DNA from: Modestobacter sp. DSM 44400
GTDB taxonomy: Bacteria; Actinomycetota; Actinomycetes; Mycobacteriales; Geodermatophilaceae
DNA: 64,000 nt
Reading direction: 5' to 3'
Assembly: GCF_900107175.1 (NCBI RefSeq)
Contig: NZ_FNOZ01000019.1
Coordinates: 1-64,000 of the forward strand
Program-made: the position numbers and the translations under genes
Notes under the pieces: generated by a model
The model's input: the letters and a program-made list of their open reading frames with translations, nothing else
Databases searched by the model: none
What the model was told of the DNA's origin: nothing
Shown: positions 8,704 through 20,926 of the stretch, piece after piece
How the letters are laid out: each line of letters opens with the position of its first letter
Position numbering within the stretch: the first letter of the stretch is position 1

Positions 8704-10031
8704 GGCAGCACCGCCCTGATCGCCGAGGTCAGGTCCCCGGCGACATCGTCGACCAGCAGGTGGTGCCCTCGGGCAACGACCCGGCGGCCGCCCACCACGA
8801 CGTCCTGGACGTCGGCCGCGCCCGCCGCGAACACCAGCGACTCCAGCAGCGTCGCCGGCTCGGCGCCGGCCAGGCGGACCGAACCCAGCCCGACGGTCAC
8901 GAAGTCGGCCAGGGCGCCCACGGTCAGGCTCCCGGCCTCCGGCCAGCCCAGCGAGCGGTGGCCGTCGCTGGTCGCGGCCCGGAGCAGTTCGGCGGCTCCC
9001 CAGTGGCCGCGCCGCTCCGACGCCAGTCGCTCGTCGAGCTCCACGGCCCGGGTCTCCTCGAACAGGTCGATGACGGCGTTGCTGTCACTGCCCAGCGACA
9101 GCGGCGCACCGCCGTCGGCCAGCGTCCGGGCCGGCCCGATGCCGTCGGCCAGGTCCCGTTCGGTGGTCGGGCACATGCAGATGGTCGTCGCCGACTCGCC
9201 GAGCAGGCCGATGTCGCGGGACGTCAGGTGCGTCGCGTGCACCGCCGTGGACAGCGGCCCGAGCCCGCCGTGGTCGCCGATCAGCTGGGCGGGTGTGCAG
9301 CCGTGGGCGGCCAGGCAGGCCTCGTTCTCGGCGCGCTGCTCGGACAGGTGGAAGTGCAGCGGTGCCTGCCGCTCCTGTGCCCACTGCGTCACGGTCGTGA
9401 GCTGGTCGGCCTGCACCGCCCGTACCGAGTGGATGGCGGCGCCGATCCGCACATGGTCGTCGTCCGTCAGAGCCGAGACCCGGTCGGCCCACGCTGCGGC
9501 ATCGCCGTCACCGAAGCGCAGCTGCGGGCCCTGCAGCTGCTCACCGATGCCGCCGGACAGGTAGCAGGCATCGAGCAGGGTGATCCGGATCCCCGCATCG
9601 CGGGCCGCGGCGAGCAGCGCCTCGCCGACGACATTGGCCCCGGCATGGGGCACGCCGCCGGGCCCGTGGTGCAGGTAGTGGAACTCCCCGACGCAGGTGA
9701 TCCCGGCCAGCGCCATCTCGGCGTAGGTCGCGAGCGCCAATGCGTAGTAGGAGTCCGGCGTCAGGACGGCGGCCACGGTGTACATGTCCTCCCGCCAGGT
9801 CCAGAACGTCCCGCCGGACCGGTGCGTGCGCCCCCGCAACGCCCGGTGGAAGGCATGCGAATGGCTGTTCGCCATCCCCGGCAGGGTGAGCCCGGGCAGG
9901 TGCGTGGCGTCGGGCGGCCGCTCGACGCCGGTCCGGATGGCCGAGATCCGCTCGCCGGCGACCTCGATCAGCACATCGGCGTCGGCTTGGGCGCCCCCGA
10001 GCCAGGCGTGGTCGGTGAAGTACCGGATCAT
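8688..10031 (-). CDS. hutF: formimidoylglutamate deiminase
   Basis: HutF converts N-formimino-L-glutamate to N-formyl-L-glutamate plus ammonia, the five-step branch of histidine degradation. The protein is about 447 residues with the amidohydrolase metal motif [13 protein letters not shown], a WREDMY block and the later metal-binding segments LHFHLSEQ and [11 protein letters not shown]. The ATG at 10031 overlaps the stop of the upstream hydrolase (ATGA at 10028-10031), so translation is coupled. A longer open frame upstream is antisense noise within the neighbouring gene. Confidence 0.93.
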   Translation of the reverse strand: MIRYFTDHAWLGGAQADADVLIEVAGERISAIRTGVERPPDATHLPGLTLPGMANSHSHAFHRALRGRTHRSGGTFWTWREDMYTVAAVLTPDSYYALALATYAEMALAGITCVGEFHYLHHGPGGVPHAGANVVGEALLAAARDAGIRITLLDACYLSGGIGEQLQGPQLRFGDGDAAAWADRVSALTDDDHVRIGAAIHSVRAVQADQLTTVTQWAQERQAPLHFHLSEQRAENEACLAAHGCTPAQLIGDHGGLGPLSTAVHATHLTSRDIGLLGESATTICMCPTTERDLADGIGPARTLADGGAPLSLGSDSNAVIDLFEETRAVELDERLASERRGHWGAAELLRAATSDGHRSLGWPEAGSLTVGALADFVTVGLGSVRLAGAEPATLLESLVFAAGAADVQDVVVGGRRVVARGHHLLVDDVAGDLTSAIRAVLPWPAC

Positions 10032-11311
10032 CGGCACGACAGATCCTCGAGCACCGCGGCCAGGGCGCGCACTCCCGCCACGCAGTCGACCGCAGAGGCG
10101 TACTCGGCGGGGCTGTGGCTGACGCCGGTCGGATTGCGCACGAACAACATCGCGGTCGGCACCCTGGCGGAGAGGATCCCGGCATCGTGTCCGGCGCCGG
10201 TGGGCAGTTCCGGGACACCGCCGAGGACCTCGTGGATGCGGTTCCGCAGTCGCGCGTCGAAGTCGACGACGGGGGAGTAGGACTCCCGGGTCACCTCGAC
10301 CGTCGTGTCGGCGGAACTCGCGGCGCGTTGCGCTGTCGTAGTGATCGCGGCGACGAGGTCGGCCACGGTGGTCTCGTCGGGAGCGCGGCTGTCCAGCCAC
10401 GCGTCGACCCTCGATGGGATGGCGTTGGTCCCGTTCGGCACCACGTGGACCTTGCCGACGGTCGCCACGGCGCCCGCCTGCTCGGCGAGTGCCCGGGCAG
10501 CCAGGACCGTCGAGGCGAACGGCAGCATGGGGTCCCGCCGGTCGACCAGCCGGGTGGCGCCGGCGTGGTTGGCCTCTCCCTCGAAGCGGAAGCGCCACCG
10601 GCCGTGCGGCCAGATGGCCGTGGCAACCCCGACCGCTGCGCCGAGGTGGACCAGTCGCTGCCCCTGCTCGACGTGCAGCTCGACGAAGTCGCCGATCCAC
10701 GACAGCGCCTCGTCGTCCCGCCCCATCGTGGACGGGTCCGCACCGGCCCGCTGCATCGACTCGGCCAAAGTGTGGCCGTCGACGTCCCGCAGGCCCCGGG
10801 CGCGGTCCGGATCGAGCACCCCGGTGAGCAGCTGGCTGCCGATGCAGGCCACGCCGAAGCGGGCTCCTTCCTCGTCGCAGAAGTTGGTCACCGCTATCGG
10901 CCGGCCGGGCTCCACACCCCGGGCACGGAGCAGGTCCACGGCCAGGAACCCGGAGACCACCCCGAGAGGGCCGTCGTACACCCCGCCGTCGGGAACGCTG
11001 TCGAGATGGCTGCCGGTCACCAGGGCGCCGGTGGCCGGTGCCCCCCACCAGGCCCACTGGTTCCCGTTCCGGTCGCAGTGGTAGTCCATGCCCCGCTGCG
11101 ACGCCTGTTCGGCGAACCAGGCCCGCAGCTCCAGGTCGACGGCCGTCCAGGCGAAACGCCGGTAACCGCCGGTCCGGCCGTTGCGGCCGATCCCGGCCAG
11201 GAACTCCCAGGTCCGCTGGAACTGGCCGTCCAAAGCGCCCTCGACCGAGGAGGGCGCGGCTGCCTGCCGCATCGACGGATGTCCAGGCGGGAAGAGCTGC
11301 TCTGTGTCCAT
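10028..11311 (-). CDS. M20 amidohydrolase (allantoate/carbamoyl-amino-acid hydrolase type), probable N-formylglutamate deformylase
   Basis: The protein of about 427 residues belongs to the M20 dizinc hydrolases of the allantoate amidohydrolase group. Metal-ligand blocks are visible: GSHLDSVPDGG, YDGPLGV, the catalytic CDEEGARFG, and ELHVEQG. It leads the operon with hutF and hutI and is coupled to hutF by a four-base overlap. No classical hutG is present, yet HutF makes N-formylglutamate, so this enzyme very likely removes the formyl group to give glutamate. That role is inferred from context. The ATG at 11311 is preferred over one 12 codons upstream. Confidence 0.85.
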   Translation of the reverse strand: MDTEQLFPPGHPSMRQAAAPSSVEGALDGQFQRTWEFLAGIGRNGRTGGYRRFAWTAVDLELRAWFAEQASQRGMDYHCDRNGNQWAWWGAPATGALVTGSHLDSVPDGGVYDGPLGVVSGFLAVDLLRARGVEPGRPIAVTNFCDEEGARFGVACIGSQLLTGVLDPDRARGLRDVDGHTLAESMQRAGADPSTMGRDDEALSWIGDFVELHVEQGQRLVHLGAAVGVATAIWPHGRWRFRFEGEANHAGATRLVDRRDPMLPFASTVLAARALAEQAGAVATVGKVHVVPNGTNAIPSRVDAWLDSRAPDETTVADLVAAITTTAQRAASSADTTVEVTRESYSPVVDFDARLRNRIHEVLGGVPELPTGAGHDAGILSARVPTAMLFVRNPTGVSHSPAEYASAVDCVAGVRALAAVLEDLSCR

Positions 11312-11520
11312 GGGTCCATCGCACACCGTTCCTCTCCGCGGGCCCATACCTGCGAGGACACCGTCGTCTCGGATGTCAGACTGTGCGGCGCCGACGCGCC
11401 CGCCGAGGCGGCGGTGACGGTTGCTGACCCGACGCGCCCGGGACGCGCTGACCTGGCGTGCCCAGCTCGTCGGTGCCGGGCACTAACCTGGCCTGCGGTG
11501 GACGGCGAGGCGGAGGACCG

Positions 11521-12180
11521 GTGACGGCGACGGACGGTCGGGCAGGCGGGATGCCGCCCGGCGGACGGGCCGGCGCGGCGACGGCGGCGTCCCGCGACGA
11601 CCTGGGCGACCGGGTGCTCACGCTGCCCAATGCGCTGTCGGTGCTGCGGCTGCTGGGCGTACCGGTGTTCCTCTGGCTGCTGCTGGGGCCGCACGCCGAC
11701 GGCTGGGCGATCGTGGTGCTCGCCGTCGCCGGGTTCACCGACTGGGCCGACGGCAAGCTCGCCCGCGCCCTCGGCCAGTCCAGCCGGCTCGGCGCCCTGC
11801 TCGATCCAGCCGCCGACCGGCTGTACATCATTGCCACGCTGGTGGCCTTCGTGCTGCGCGACGTCGTCCCGCTGTGGGTGGTCGGGGTCCTCGTCGGCCG
11901 GGAGGTGGTGCTGGGGGGAACGCTGCTCGCGCTCCACCGGGCCGGCTGGCCGCCGCTGCAGGTGCACTACCTCGGCAAGGCCGCCACCTTCCTGTTGCTC
12001 TACGCCTTCCCGTTGTTGTTGCTGGCCGACGGCGAGAACCCGGTCGCCGCCGTCGCCCGGCCGATCGCCAACGCGCTCACCGTGTGGGGCGGCGTCCTCT
12101 ACCTGCTGGCCGGCGTGCTCTACGTCGTCCAGGCGGTGGGGCTGATCCGGGGTGCCCGGTTCGCCGGCGGCGCCTCGTGA
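11521..12180 (+). CDS. CDP-alcohol phosphatidyltransferase (PgsA2-like)
   Basis: The 219-residue membrane enzyme carries the CDP-alcohol transferase motif DG-x2-AR-x8-G-x3-D-x3-D: DWADGKLAR, eight residues on LGALLD, then PAADR. About six hydrophobic segments surround it. Such enzymes join a CDP-activated lipid to an alcohol, commonly glycerol phosphate in this group. The GTG at 11521 follows GGAGGACC. A TAACCT -10 box at 11484-11489 suits a short leader. In M. tuberculosis the equivalent gene is Rv1822 (pgsA2). It overlaps the next gene (GTGA). The exact substrate is not shown by the sequence. Confidence 0.88.
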   Translation: MTATDGRAGGMPPGGRAGAATAASRDDLGDRVLTLPNALSVLRLLGVPVFLWLLLGPHADGWAIVVLAVAGFTDWADGKLARALGQSSRLGALLDPAADRLYIIATLVAFVLRDVVPLWVVGVLVGREVVLGGTLLALHRAGWPPLQVHYLGKAATFLLLYAFPLLLLADGENPVAAVARPIANALTVWGGVLYLLAGVLYVVQAVGLIRGARFAGGAS

Positions 12181-13118
12181 ACGCACCGGCGACGGCGCCG
12201 GGCCGACCGCGCTCGCTGGGAGCCTCGCTGCTGGACCAGGTGCTCGCCGAGACGCTGGACCCGGCCTACGCCCAGGCCGCCGAGGCCCGGGCCGCCCGCG
12301 CCGCCGCCGACCCCGGGGCGGCGGCCCGCCGGTCCACCCGGCGGTTCCCCCGCGGCCAGGTGCTGGTGGCGCTGACTCTGGTGCTCGCCGGTTTCCTCAG
12401 CGCCGTCACCTACCGGGAGGCCGCGGCGGGCGCCCAGGGCCGGCAGCAGGTCCGCGAGGCGCTGATCGACGACATCAACCGGCAGTCCGCGGCCACCGAC
12501 GAACTCGCCGACCAGTTGGAGGCGCTGACCGCCGACGTCACGCGCACCCGTGCCGAGGCGCTGACCGCCAGCGCGGTCGGCCAGCGCGCGCTGGGGCGCC
12601 TGCAGGTGGCCGAGCAGGGCGCCGGGCTGGTCGCGGTCTCCGGACCCGGCCTGGAGGTCACGGTCGGCAACGCGGCGCCGGACTCCGACTCCGACCCGGT
12701 GGGCGGCTCCCCGGCGGTCGCCGAGAGCGGCCTGGTGCAGGACAGCGACCTCCAGCTGGTGGTGAACGCGCTGTGGTCGGCCGGCGCCGAGGCGATCAGC
12801 ATCAACGGCCAGCGGCTGGGTCCCACCACGACCATCCGGCAGGCCGGCGGCGCCGTCCTGGTCGACTTCCGGCCGGTCGCCAGCCCGTACCAGGTGCTGG
12901 CGGTGGGCGACCCCGACGACCTGGCCAACGGCTTCCTGAGCTCTCCGGAGGCGTCCTACGTGGTCGGGCTGCAGCAGGAGTACGGCCTGCAGTTCGACTT
13001 CGCCCGGGCCGACGACCTGTCGCTGCCCGCCGGGACCATCCCCGAGGTGCGCTGGGCCCAGCCACTGAACGGCCCGGCCGACCCGTCCTCCCCCCAGACC
13101 CCCACCGACGGAGACTGA
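12177..13118 (+). CDS. DUF881 membrane-anchored protein (Rv1823-like)
   Basis: The 313-residue protein has a cytoplasmic head, one membrane segment at about residues 62-78 (VLVALTLVLAGFLSAV), a coiled coil (TDELADQLEALTADVTRTR) and the DUF881 domain, with blocks such as GPGLEVTVG, LVVNALWSAGAEAISINGQR and SPYQVLAVGDP. DUF881 proteins occur beside cell-envelope and division genes; their role is not settled. The GTG start lies within the stop of the upstream gene (12177-12180). A second DUF881 gene lies two genes downstream, as in M. tuberculosis. Confidence 0.9.
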   Translation: MNAPATAPGRPRSLGASLLDQVLAETLDPAYAQAAEARAARAAADPGAAARRSTRRFPRGQVLVALTLVLAGFLSAVTYREAAAGAQGRQQVREALIDDINRQSAATDELADQLEALTADVTRTRAEALTASAVGQRALGRLQVAEQGAGLVAVSGPGLEVTVGNAAPDSDSDPVGGSPAVAESGLVQDSDLQLVVNALWSAGAEAISINGQRLGPTTTIRQAGGAVLVDFRPVASPYQVLAVGDPDDLANGFLSSPEASYVVGLQQEYGLQFDFARADDLSLPAGTIPEVRWAQPLNGPADPSSPQTPTDGD

Positions 13119-13121
13119 CGC

Positions 13122-13454
13122 GTGATCCCGATCATCGGCCTCGCCGTCGGCGTGCTGGCCGGTCTGCTGCTGGACCCCAGCGTTCCGCTGTGGCTGCAGC
13201 CCTACCTGCCCATCGCGGTGGTCGCGGCGCTGGACGCCGTTTTCGGTGGTGTGCGCGCCCGGTTCGACGGCATCTTCGACGCCAAGGTCTTCGTCGTGTC
13301 CTTCGTCTCCAACGTCGTCGTCGCCGCGCTCATCGTGTTCCTGGGCGACCAGCTCGGCGTCGGCGCGCAGCTGTCCACGGCGGTCGTGGTAGTGCTGGGC
13401 ATCCGGATCTTCGCCAACGCTGCGGCCATCCGGCGGCACCTGTTCCGGGCATGA
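13122..13454 (+). CDS. sbp: small basic protein, DUF1290 family
   Basis: The 110-residue membrane protein has the DUF1290/Sbp pattern: an N-terminal segment IIGLAVGVLAGLLLDPSVP, a conserved AALDAVFGGVRARFDGIFD, and a hydrophobic block FVSNVVVAALIVFLGD ending IRIFANAAAIRRHLF. It always sits with DUF881 genes in actinobacteria and firmicutes. The GTG at 13122 begins three bases after the preceding stop, and the gene's end overlaps the next ATG (ATGA, 13451-13454). Function unknown beyond this association. Confidence 0.92.
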   Translation: MIPIIGLAVGVLAGLLLDPSVPLWLQPYLPIAVVAALDAVFGGVRARFDGIFDAKVFVVSFVSNVVVAALIVFLGDQLGVGAQLSTAVVVVLGIRIFANAAAIRRHLFRA

Positions 13455-14356
13455 CCGGGCGGGGACCTGACGCCGGGGGACCTGACGCCGGGGGACCTGA
13501 CGTCGGGGGACCGGCGCCCGGGGAACCGGGACCGGCGGACCCGGCCGCGGTCGACCCGGTCGAGTCGGCTGACGTCCCCGCGGACGACGCACGGGAGGAG
13601 GGGGCGCGGAAGGAGAGGGCGCGGAAGGAGAGGGCGCCGGAGGAGAGCCCGCCGGTCGTCGCCGTCCGCCGCCACCGGGAGCCACTGGCCGCCGCGCTGA
13701 TCGGCGTGCTCACCTTGTTGCTCGGTTTCGCCTTCGCCGTCCAGGTGCGCAGCACCGACGACGACCAGGCGCTGGCCGGCTCCCGGGAGGAGGACCTGAT
13801 CCGCATCCTCGACGACCTCACCGGCCGTGAGGACCGGCTCCGGCTGCAGATCTCCGAACAGCGCAGCGCCCTCGCCCAGCTGAACGGCACGGGCGGCCAG
13901 TCGGCCGAGGCGCTGGACGAGGCGCGCCGGCGGGCGGAGACTCTCGGCATCCTCAACGGCACGCTGGCCGCCGAGGGCCCGGGCCTGGAGATGACCATCG
14001 GCGACCCGGCGGGGCGGGTGACCGCGGCGGTCGTGGTCAAGGTCCTGCAGGAGCTGCGCGCCGCCGGTGCGGAGACGATGCAGGTCGACGACGTCCGGGT
14101 GGGCGCCAGCACGGCGGTCACCGGCACACCCGGGGACCTGGAGCTCGACGGCCGGCCGGTGTCGGCCCCCTATGTCTTTCGGGTCATCGGCTCGCCGGAG
14201 ACCATGGCCACCGCGATGAACATCCCGAACGGGGTCGCCCGTACGGTGCGGCTGCGCGACGGCACCATCGAAGTCGTCCAGTCCGACCACGTCGTCGTCG
14301 ACGCGTTGCGGGTGCTCGAACGCCCTCAATACGCTGAGCCCACCGACGGCGACTGA
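13451..14356 (+). CDS. DUF881 protein with low-complexity N terminus (Rv1825-like)
   Basis: The 301-residue protein has a membrane segment at about residues 78-95 ([17 protein letters not shown]), a coiled coil ([20 protein letters not shown]) and a DUF881 domain ([46 protein letters not shown]). The first 75 residues are repetitive: three Gly-Pro-Asp units at the start and a doubled Arg-Lys-Glu-Arg unit, matching short tandem repeats in the DNA at 13460-13510 and 13604-13635. It is coupled to sbp by ATGA and followed by gcvH after about 40 bp. Confidence 0.9.
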   Translation: MTGRGPDAGGPDAGGPDVGGPAPGEPGPADPAAVDPVESADVPADDAREEGARKERARKERAPEESPPVVAVRRHREPLAAALIGVLTLLLGFAFAVQVRSTDDDQALAGSREEDLIRILDDLTGREDRLRLQISEQRSALAQLNGTGGQSAEALDEARRRAETLGILNGTLAAEGPGLEMTIGDPAGRVTAAVVVKVLQELRAAGAETMQVDDVRVGASTAVTGTPGDLELDGRPVSAPYVFRVIGSPETMATAMNIPNGVARTVRLRDGTIEVVQSDHVVVDALRVLERPQYAEPTDGD

Positions 14357-14397
14357 CCGTCCCACCCGCAGCACCCCTGATCCCCTGGAGACGCCGC

Positions 14398-14802
14398 ATG
14401 GCCACGCCCGACGACCGTCGCTACACCGAGCAGCACGAGTGGGTACTGGTCCAGGGGTCCGACGGCGACGCGACGGTGGTGCGGATGGGCATCACCGACC
14501 ACGCCCAGGACGCCCTGGGTGACATCGTGTTCGTGCAGCTCCCGGAGGTCGGCGAGGCGGTGACCGTCGGAAACCCCGTCGGCGAGGTCGAGTCGACCAA
14601 GTCCGTGTCGGACGTCTACAGCCCCGTCGCCGGGGTCGTCTCGGCGCGGAACGAGGCGCTTGAGGCCACCCCGGAGCTGGTGAACTCCGACCCCTACGGG
14701 GACGGCTGGCTGATCGAGGTCAGCGTGACCGGGAACGGCGGGGACCCCACCGCGGGACTGCTGGACGCCGCCGCGTACCAGGCCTTCGCCGACGGGTCGT
14801 GA
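14398..14802 (+). CDS. gcvH: glycine cleavage system H protein
   Basis: GcvH carries the methylamine group on a lipoyl arm between GcvP, GcvT and the L protein. The 134-residue protein starts YTEQHEWV and has the lipoylation motif [16 protein letters not shown] with Lys68 as the attachment site. It closes with the conserved [12 protein letters not shown]. Length and start match the family. It sits between the DUF881 block and garA as in M. tuberculosis (Rv1826); gcvP lies four genes downstream. Confidence 0.96.
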   Translation: MATPDDRRYTEQHEWVLVQGSDGDATVVRMGITDHAQDALGDIVFVQLPEVGEAVTVGNPVGEVESTKSVSDVYSPVAGVVSARNEALEATPELVNSDPYGDGWLIEVSVTGNGGDPTAGLLDAAAYQAFADGS

Positions 14803-14830
14803 TCGACCACCGCCGCCGACGGCGCAGCCG

Positions 14831-14847
14831 GCGATCACTATGATCGC
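14831..14847 (+). promoter_or_regulatory. candidate garA promoter with palindromic operator
   Basis: In the 264-bp gap between gcvH and garA a perfect inverted repeat GCGATCA-CTA-TGATCGC (14831-14847) contains TATGAT (14839-14844), a good -10 hexamer. A bound regulator would cover the promoter. The leader to the GTG at 15067 would be about 215 nt. No clear -35 box is visible, and nothing else was recognised in this gap. Confidence 0.4.
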
Positions 14848-15066
14848 TTCCACGACCGAGGTCGCTCCGCTCCGTGCGGAGGGCCCCGGTGACACCCTGG
14901 ACACCTGGTTGACCCTCGGGCCGACCGACTGGTTCCATGACCTCGGCCCGACCGCGACCCCGCGGTGGCCGACCCGCGACGGACCGCCCGGTCCGTTGTC
15001 CGCCGGCCGACCGCGGCCCGTACCACCGGCGCGCGGCGGTGCCGCCTGCCACCGGAGGAGACCGAC

Positions 15067-15588
15067 GTGCACTGCACTCGATGTGGCCACCAGAACCCCG
15101 AGGGCAGTCGCTTCTGCGCGCAGTGCGGGGCGGCTCTGAGCCCGGAGCGCGTGGGCGAGTCGACCAGCGTGATCCCCAAGGTCGGTGGCGAGGACTCCAG
15201 CGAGCAGACCGAGATGGCCGAGTCCTCCGCCGACGCGCACGCCGGTGCCGTCGAGTCCCTTCCGGCGGGCTCGGCCCTGTTGGTGGTCAAGCGCGGGCCC
15301 AACGCCGGCAGCCGCTTCCTGCTCGACCAGGACGTCACCACCGCCGGCCGGCACCCCGACAGCGACATCTTCCTCGACGACGTGACCGTCAGCCGTCGGC
15401 ACGTGGAGTTCCACCGCGAGGGCGGCGGCTTCACCGTGCACGACGTCGGGAGCCTCAACGGCACCTACGTCAACCGCGAGCCGGTCGACGTCGCCTCCCT
15501 CGCCGGCGGCGACGAGGTGCAGATCGGCAAGTTCCGGCTGGTCTACCTGACCGGTCCGCGGACCGGCGAGCCGGCCGCCGGGGCATGA
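15067..15588 (+). CDS. garA: FHA-domain regulator with N-terminal zinc ribbon (GarA/OdhI type)
   Basis: GarA binds and inhibits 2-oxoglutarate dehydrogenase and tunes glutamate metabolism in response to Ser/Thr kinases. The 173-residue protein has a zinc ribbon (CTRCGHQNPEG, then FCAQCG), a linker with threonine-rich phosphosite candidates (ESTSVIP; SEQTEMAE), and a C-terminal FHA domain with the core SRRHVEF and SLNGTYVN. The GTG at 15067 follows GGAGGAG. The zinc ribbon is an addition relative to the mycobacterial protein. Its place after gcvH matches Rv1827. Confidence 0.88.
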   Translation: MHCTRCGHQNPEGSRFCAQCGAALSPERVGESTSVIPKVGGEDSSEQTEMAESSADAHAGAVESLPAGSALLVVKRGPNAGSRFLLDQDVTTAGRHPDSDIFLDDVTVSRRHVEFHREGGGFTVHDVGSLNGTYVNREPVDVASLAGGDEVQIGKFRLVYLTGPRTGEPAAGA

Positions 15589-15634
15589 GCCCGCTCTCGG
15601 CCTCGGTGCGGACCGGAATCGAGGGTTGAGGCAG

Positions 15635-16396
15635 GTGCCCCAGGCCAGCGGCAGCGCGGACCGGGACACCACCTCCGAGAATGCGCCACGCCTGACCATC
15701 GGCGAGGTGCTCGCCCGGCTGCGCGGGGAGTTCCCCGACGTCACGATCAGCAAGATCCGGTACCTCGAGGCCGAGGACCTGGTCCATCCGCAGCGGACGC
15801 CGTCGGGCTACCGGAAGTTCTCCGACGTCGACGTGTCCCGGCTGCGGTACGTGCTGGCCGCCCAGCGCGACCAGTACCTCCCGTTGCGGGTGATCAAGGA
15901 GCAGCTCGGGGCGCTGGACCGGGGTGAGACGCTGCCCGGGCTCCAGGCGGAGCACGCGCCACCGGGCGACGGTGTGGCCGTGGGCGGCGTCGTCGCCCTG
16001 CCCGACCTCGCTGACCTCCCGCCGACGGCGCCGCTGAATGCGGAGGAGTTCGCCGCCGCGGCCGGCCTGGACGACGTCCAGCTGGCCGACTGCGTGCAGT
16101 TCGGGCTGGTGGCACGGGACTCCGCGGGCCGGCACGAGATCAGTGACCTGCCGGTGGCCCGGGCGGTCGCCGGGCTCGCCCAACACGGCATCGAGCCCCG
16201 GCATCTGCGCGCCTACCGCACCGGCGCGGAACGCGAGGCTGCGCTGCTCGAGCAGTTGGTCGCTCCCGTGCTGCGGGCCCGTTCCGAGGAGGCGCGGGCC
16301 CGCGCCACCGAGCAGCTGGGCGAGCTCGCGGCCCTCTCGGTGCAGCTGCACACCGCACTGCTGGAGGCCCGGCTCCGCGACGTCCTGGGCTCCTGA
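15635..16396 (+). CDS. ftsR: MerR-family regulator FtsR (Rv1828-like)
   Basis: The protein of about 253 residues begins with a MerR-type winged helix (LTIGEVLARLRGEFPDVTISKIRYLEAEDLV, then SGYRKFSDVDVSRLRYVL) and carries a long C-terminal helical domain instead of metal-binding cysteines. Homologues activate the division gene ftsZ in Corynebacterium. The GTG at 15635 is preferred to a TTG three codons earlier because a GAGG site precedes it. The gene order with garA and DUF151 matches Rv1827-Rv1829. Confidence 0.85.
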   Translation: MPQASGSADRDTTSENAPRLTIGEVLARLRGEFPDVTISKIRYLEAEDLVHPQRTPSGYRKFSDVDVSRLRYVLAAQRDQYLPLRVIKEQLGALDRGETLPGLQAEHAPPGDGVAVGGVVALPDLADLPPTAPLNAEEFAAAAGLDDVQLADCVQFGLVARDSAGRHEISDLPVARAVAGLAQHGIEPRHLRAYRTGAEREAALLEQLVAPVLRARSEEARARATEQLGELAALSVQLHTALLEARLRDVLGS

Positions 16397-16482
16397 CGCT
16401 GGGCGTAACGTTGACTCAGGACGGGCGCGGGGAGACGGTCCGCCGTCCTCCCGCAGGGGGATCGCAGCGGAGGGAGCCAGCC

Positions 16483-16983
16483 GTGCAGGAGCTCAGAGTC
16501 GTGGGCGTCCGGGTCGAGCTGCCCGGCAACCAGCCCATCCTGCTGCTGAAGGAGGCCCAGGGGGAGCGCTACCTGCCGATCTGGATCGGTGCGGTGGAGG
16601 CCGCCGCCATCGCCTTCGAGCAACAGGGGGTCCGGCCGGCGCGGCCGATGACCCACGACCTGCTGCGCGAGGTGGTCACCGCCCTGGGGGCGAGCCTGCA
16701 GGCGGTGCACATCACCGAGATGCGCGACGGCATCTACATCGCCGAGCTGCTCTTCGGCAACGAGCGCACGGTCAGCGCGCGCCCGTCGGACGCCGTCGCC
16801 CTCGCCGTCCGCACCGGTGCCCCCATCTACGGCGCCGAGGCCCTGCTCGACGAGGTCGGGATCGAGATCCCCGACGAGCAGGAGGACGAGGTCGAGAAGT
16901 TTCGCGAGTTCCTGGACAACATCAGTCCGGAGGACTTCGGCGCGGGCTCCGGCTCCGCGGGGCGGCCTGACCCCGAGGGATGA
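16483..16983 (+). CDS. DUF151 / bifunctional nuclease family protein
   Basis: The 166-residue protein has the DUF151 pattern: ELRVVGVRVELPGNQPILLLKE, RYLPIWIGAVEAAAIAF, RPMTHDLL, and SARPSDAVALAVRTGAPIY. Some family members have reported nuclease activity; in actinobacteria the role is unclear. The GTG at 16483 follows GGAGGGAG. A longer in-frame reading upstream lacks family similarity. The order is that of Rv1829. Confidence 0.9.
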   Translation: MQELRVVGVRVELPGNQPILLLKEAQGERYLPIWIGAVEAAAIAFEQQGVRPARPMTHDLLREVVTALGASLQAVHITEMRDGIYIAELLFGNERTVSARPSDAVALAVRTGAPIYGAEALLDEVGIEIPDEQEDEVEKFREFLDNISPEDFGAGSGSAGRPDPEG

Positions 16984-17209
16984 GCCGGGCGGCGCTCGGC
17001 GCGCCTCGGTTGACCGGCCTCCCGACCCGGCCTACGGTCAGTCGAATCACCGCCGTGGAACTCATCTGTCCTGCGGCGCTGACCGTCGCCCGATCTCGGG
17101 CTCCGGTGTGGGACACGAGGAGGCGCGCCGACGTGAGGGAGCTTGCGAGCGAACGCAGGAGCACAGCAGCTCCGCGAACGCGGCCGACGAGCGCCAGCGA
17201 GGAGGTCTC

Positions 17210-17779
17210 GTGAGCGACGAGGACAACGGCGCGCAGGGTCAGCTGTTCCCCGACGCGGCAGTCGGCGTGCCCCGCTACGACGAGGTGGACACCGACCAGG
17301 TCGGGTACCGCGGGCCGACCGCATGTTCGGCCGCTGGTATCACCTATCGGCAGTTGGACTACTGGGCCCGTACCGGGTTGGTCGCACCTTCGGTGCGGAC
17401 CGCCACCGGCTCGGGCACTCAGCGGCTCTACTCCTTCCGCGACATCCTGGTGCTCAAGGTCGTCAAGCGGCTGCTGGACACCGGCGTCTCGCTGCAGAAC
17501 ATCCGCAAGGCCGTGGACCACCTGCGCTCCCGCGGCGTCCGGGAGCTGGCCAACATCACCCTGCTCTCCGACGGCGCGACCGTCTACGAGTGCACCTCCG
17601 CCGAGGAGGTCGTCGACCTGCTGGCCGGTGGACAGGGCGTGTTCGGCATTGCCGTCTCCGGCGCGCTGCGGGAACTGGCCGGAGAACTGGCCGAGCTGCC
17701 GGCCGAGCGCCTGGACAGCAGTGGCAACGCAGTCGACGACGAACTGTCCGCGCGCCGCCGCCGGCGCGCGACTGCCTAG
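17210..17779 (+). CDS. MerR-family regulator (Rv1830-like)
   Basis: The 189-residue protein has a MerR helix-turn-helix ([19 protein letters not shown], then [25 protein letters not shown]) and a C-terminal domain without metal-binding cysteines. The GTG at 17210 follows GGAGG at 17201-17205. The Arg-rich end ([10 protein letters not shown]) is unusual but in frame. It sits between DUF151 and gcvP as in M. tuberculosis. Targets cannot be inferred directly. A weak hairpin (AGAGG...CCTCT, 17778-17794) at its stop may terminate the operon. Confidence 0.87.
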   Translation: MSDEDNGAQGQLFPDAAVGVPRYDEVDTDQVGYRGPTACSAAGITYRQLDYWARTGLVAPSVRTATGSGTQRLYSFRDILVLKVVKRLLDTGVSLQNIRKAVDHLRSRGVRELANITLLSDGATVYECTSAEEVVDLLAGGQGVFGIAVSGALRELAGELAELPAERLDSSGNAVDDELSARRRRRATA

Positions 17780-17848
17780 AGGAAGGACCCCTCTGCCCCC
17801 CACCGCTCGCAGGCTCGCAGCGGGACCCTGCAGAAGAACCAGACGTTC

Positions 17849-17876
17849 TTGGCGTGTCATCGGCCGCTGGTAGCGT
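17849..17876 (+). promoter_or_regulatory. gcvP promoter, leaderless type
   Basis: TTGGCG (17849-17854) and TAGCGT (17871-17876) are separated by 16 bp and followed after seven bases by the gcvP ATG at 17884. The transcript would begin at or next to the start codon. No glycine riboswitch pattern was found upstream. Confidence 0.6.
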
Positions 17877-17883
17877 CGACGCA

Positions 17884-20906
<3,023 letters not shown>

Positions 20907-20926
20907 GAGCCGCGCCCCGAAACTGA

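Noticed and set aside
17125-17200. GAGGGAGCTTGCGAGCGAAC-like sequence before the second MerR gene as a mobile repeat
   Set aside because: It looks like a simple purine-rich leader and no second copy was seen in the window.
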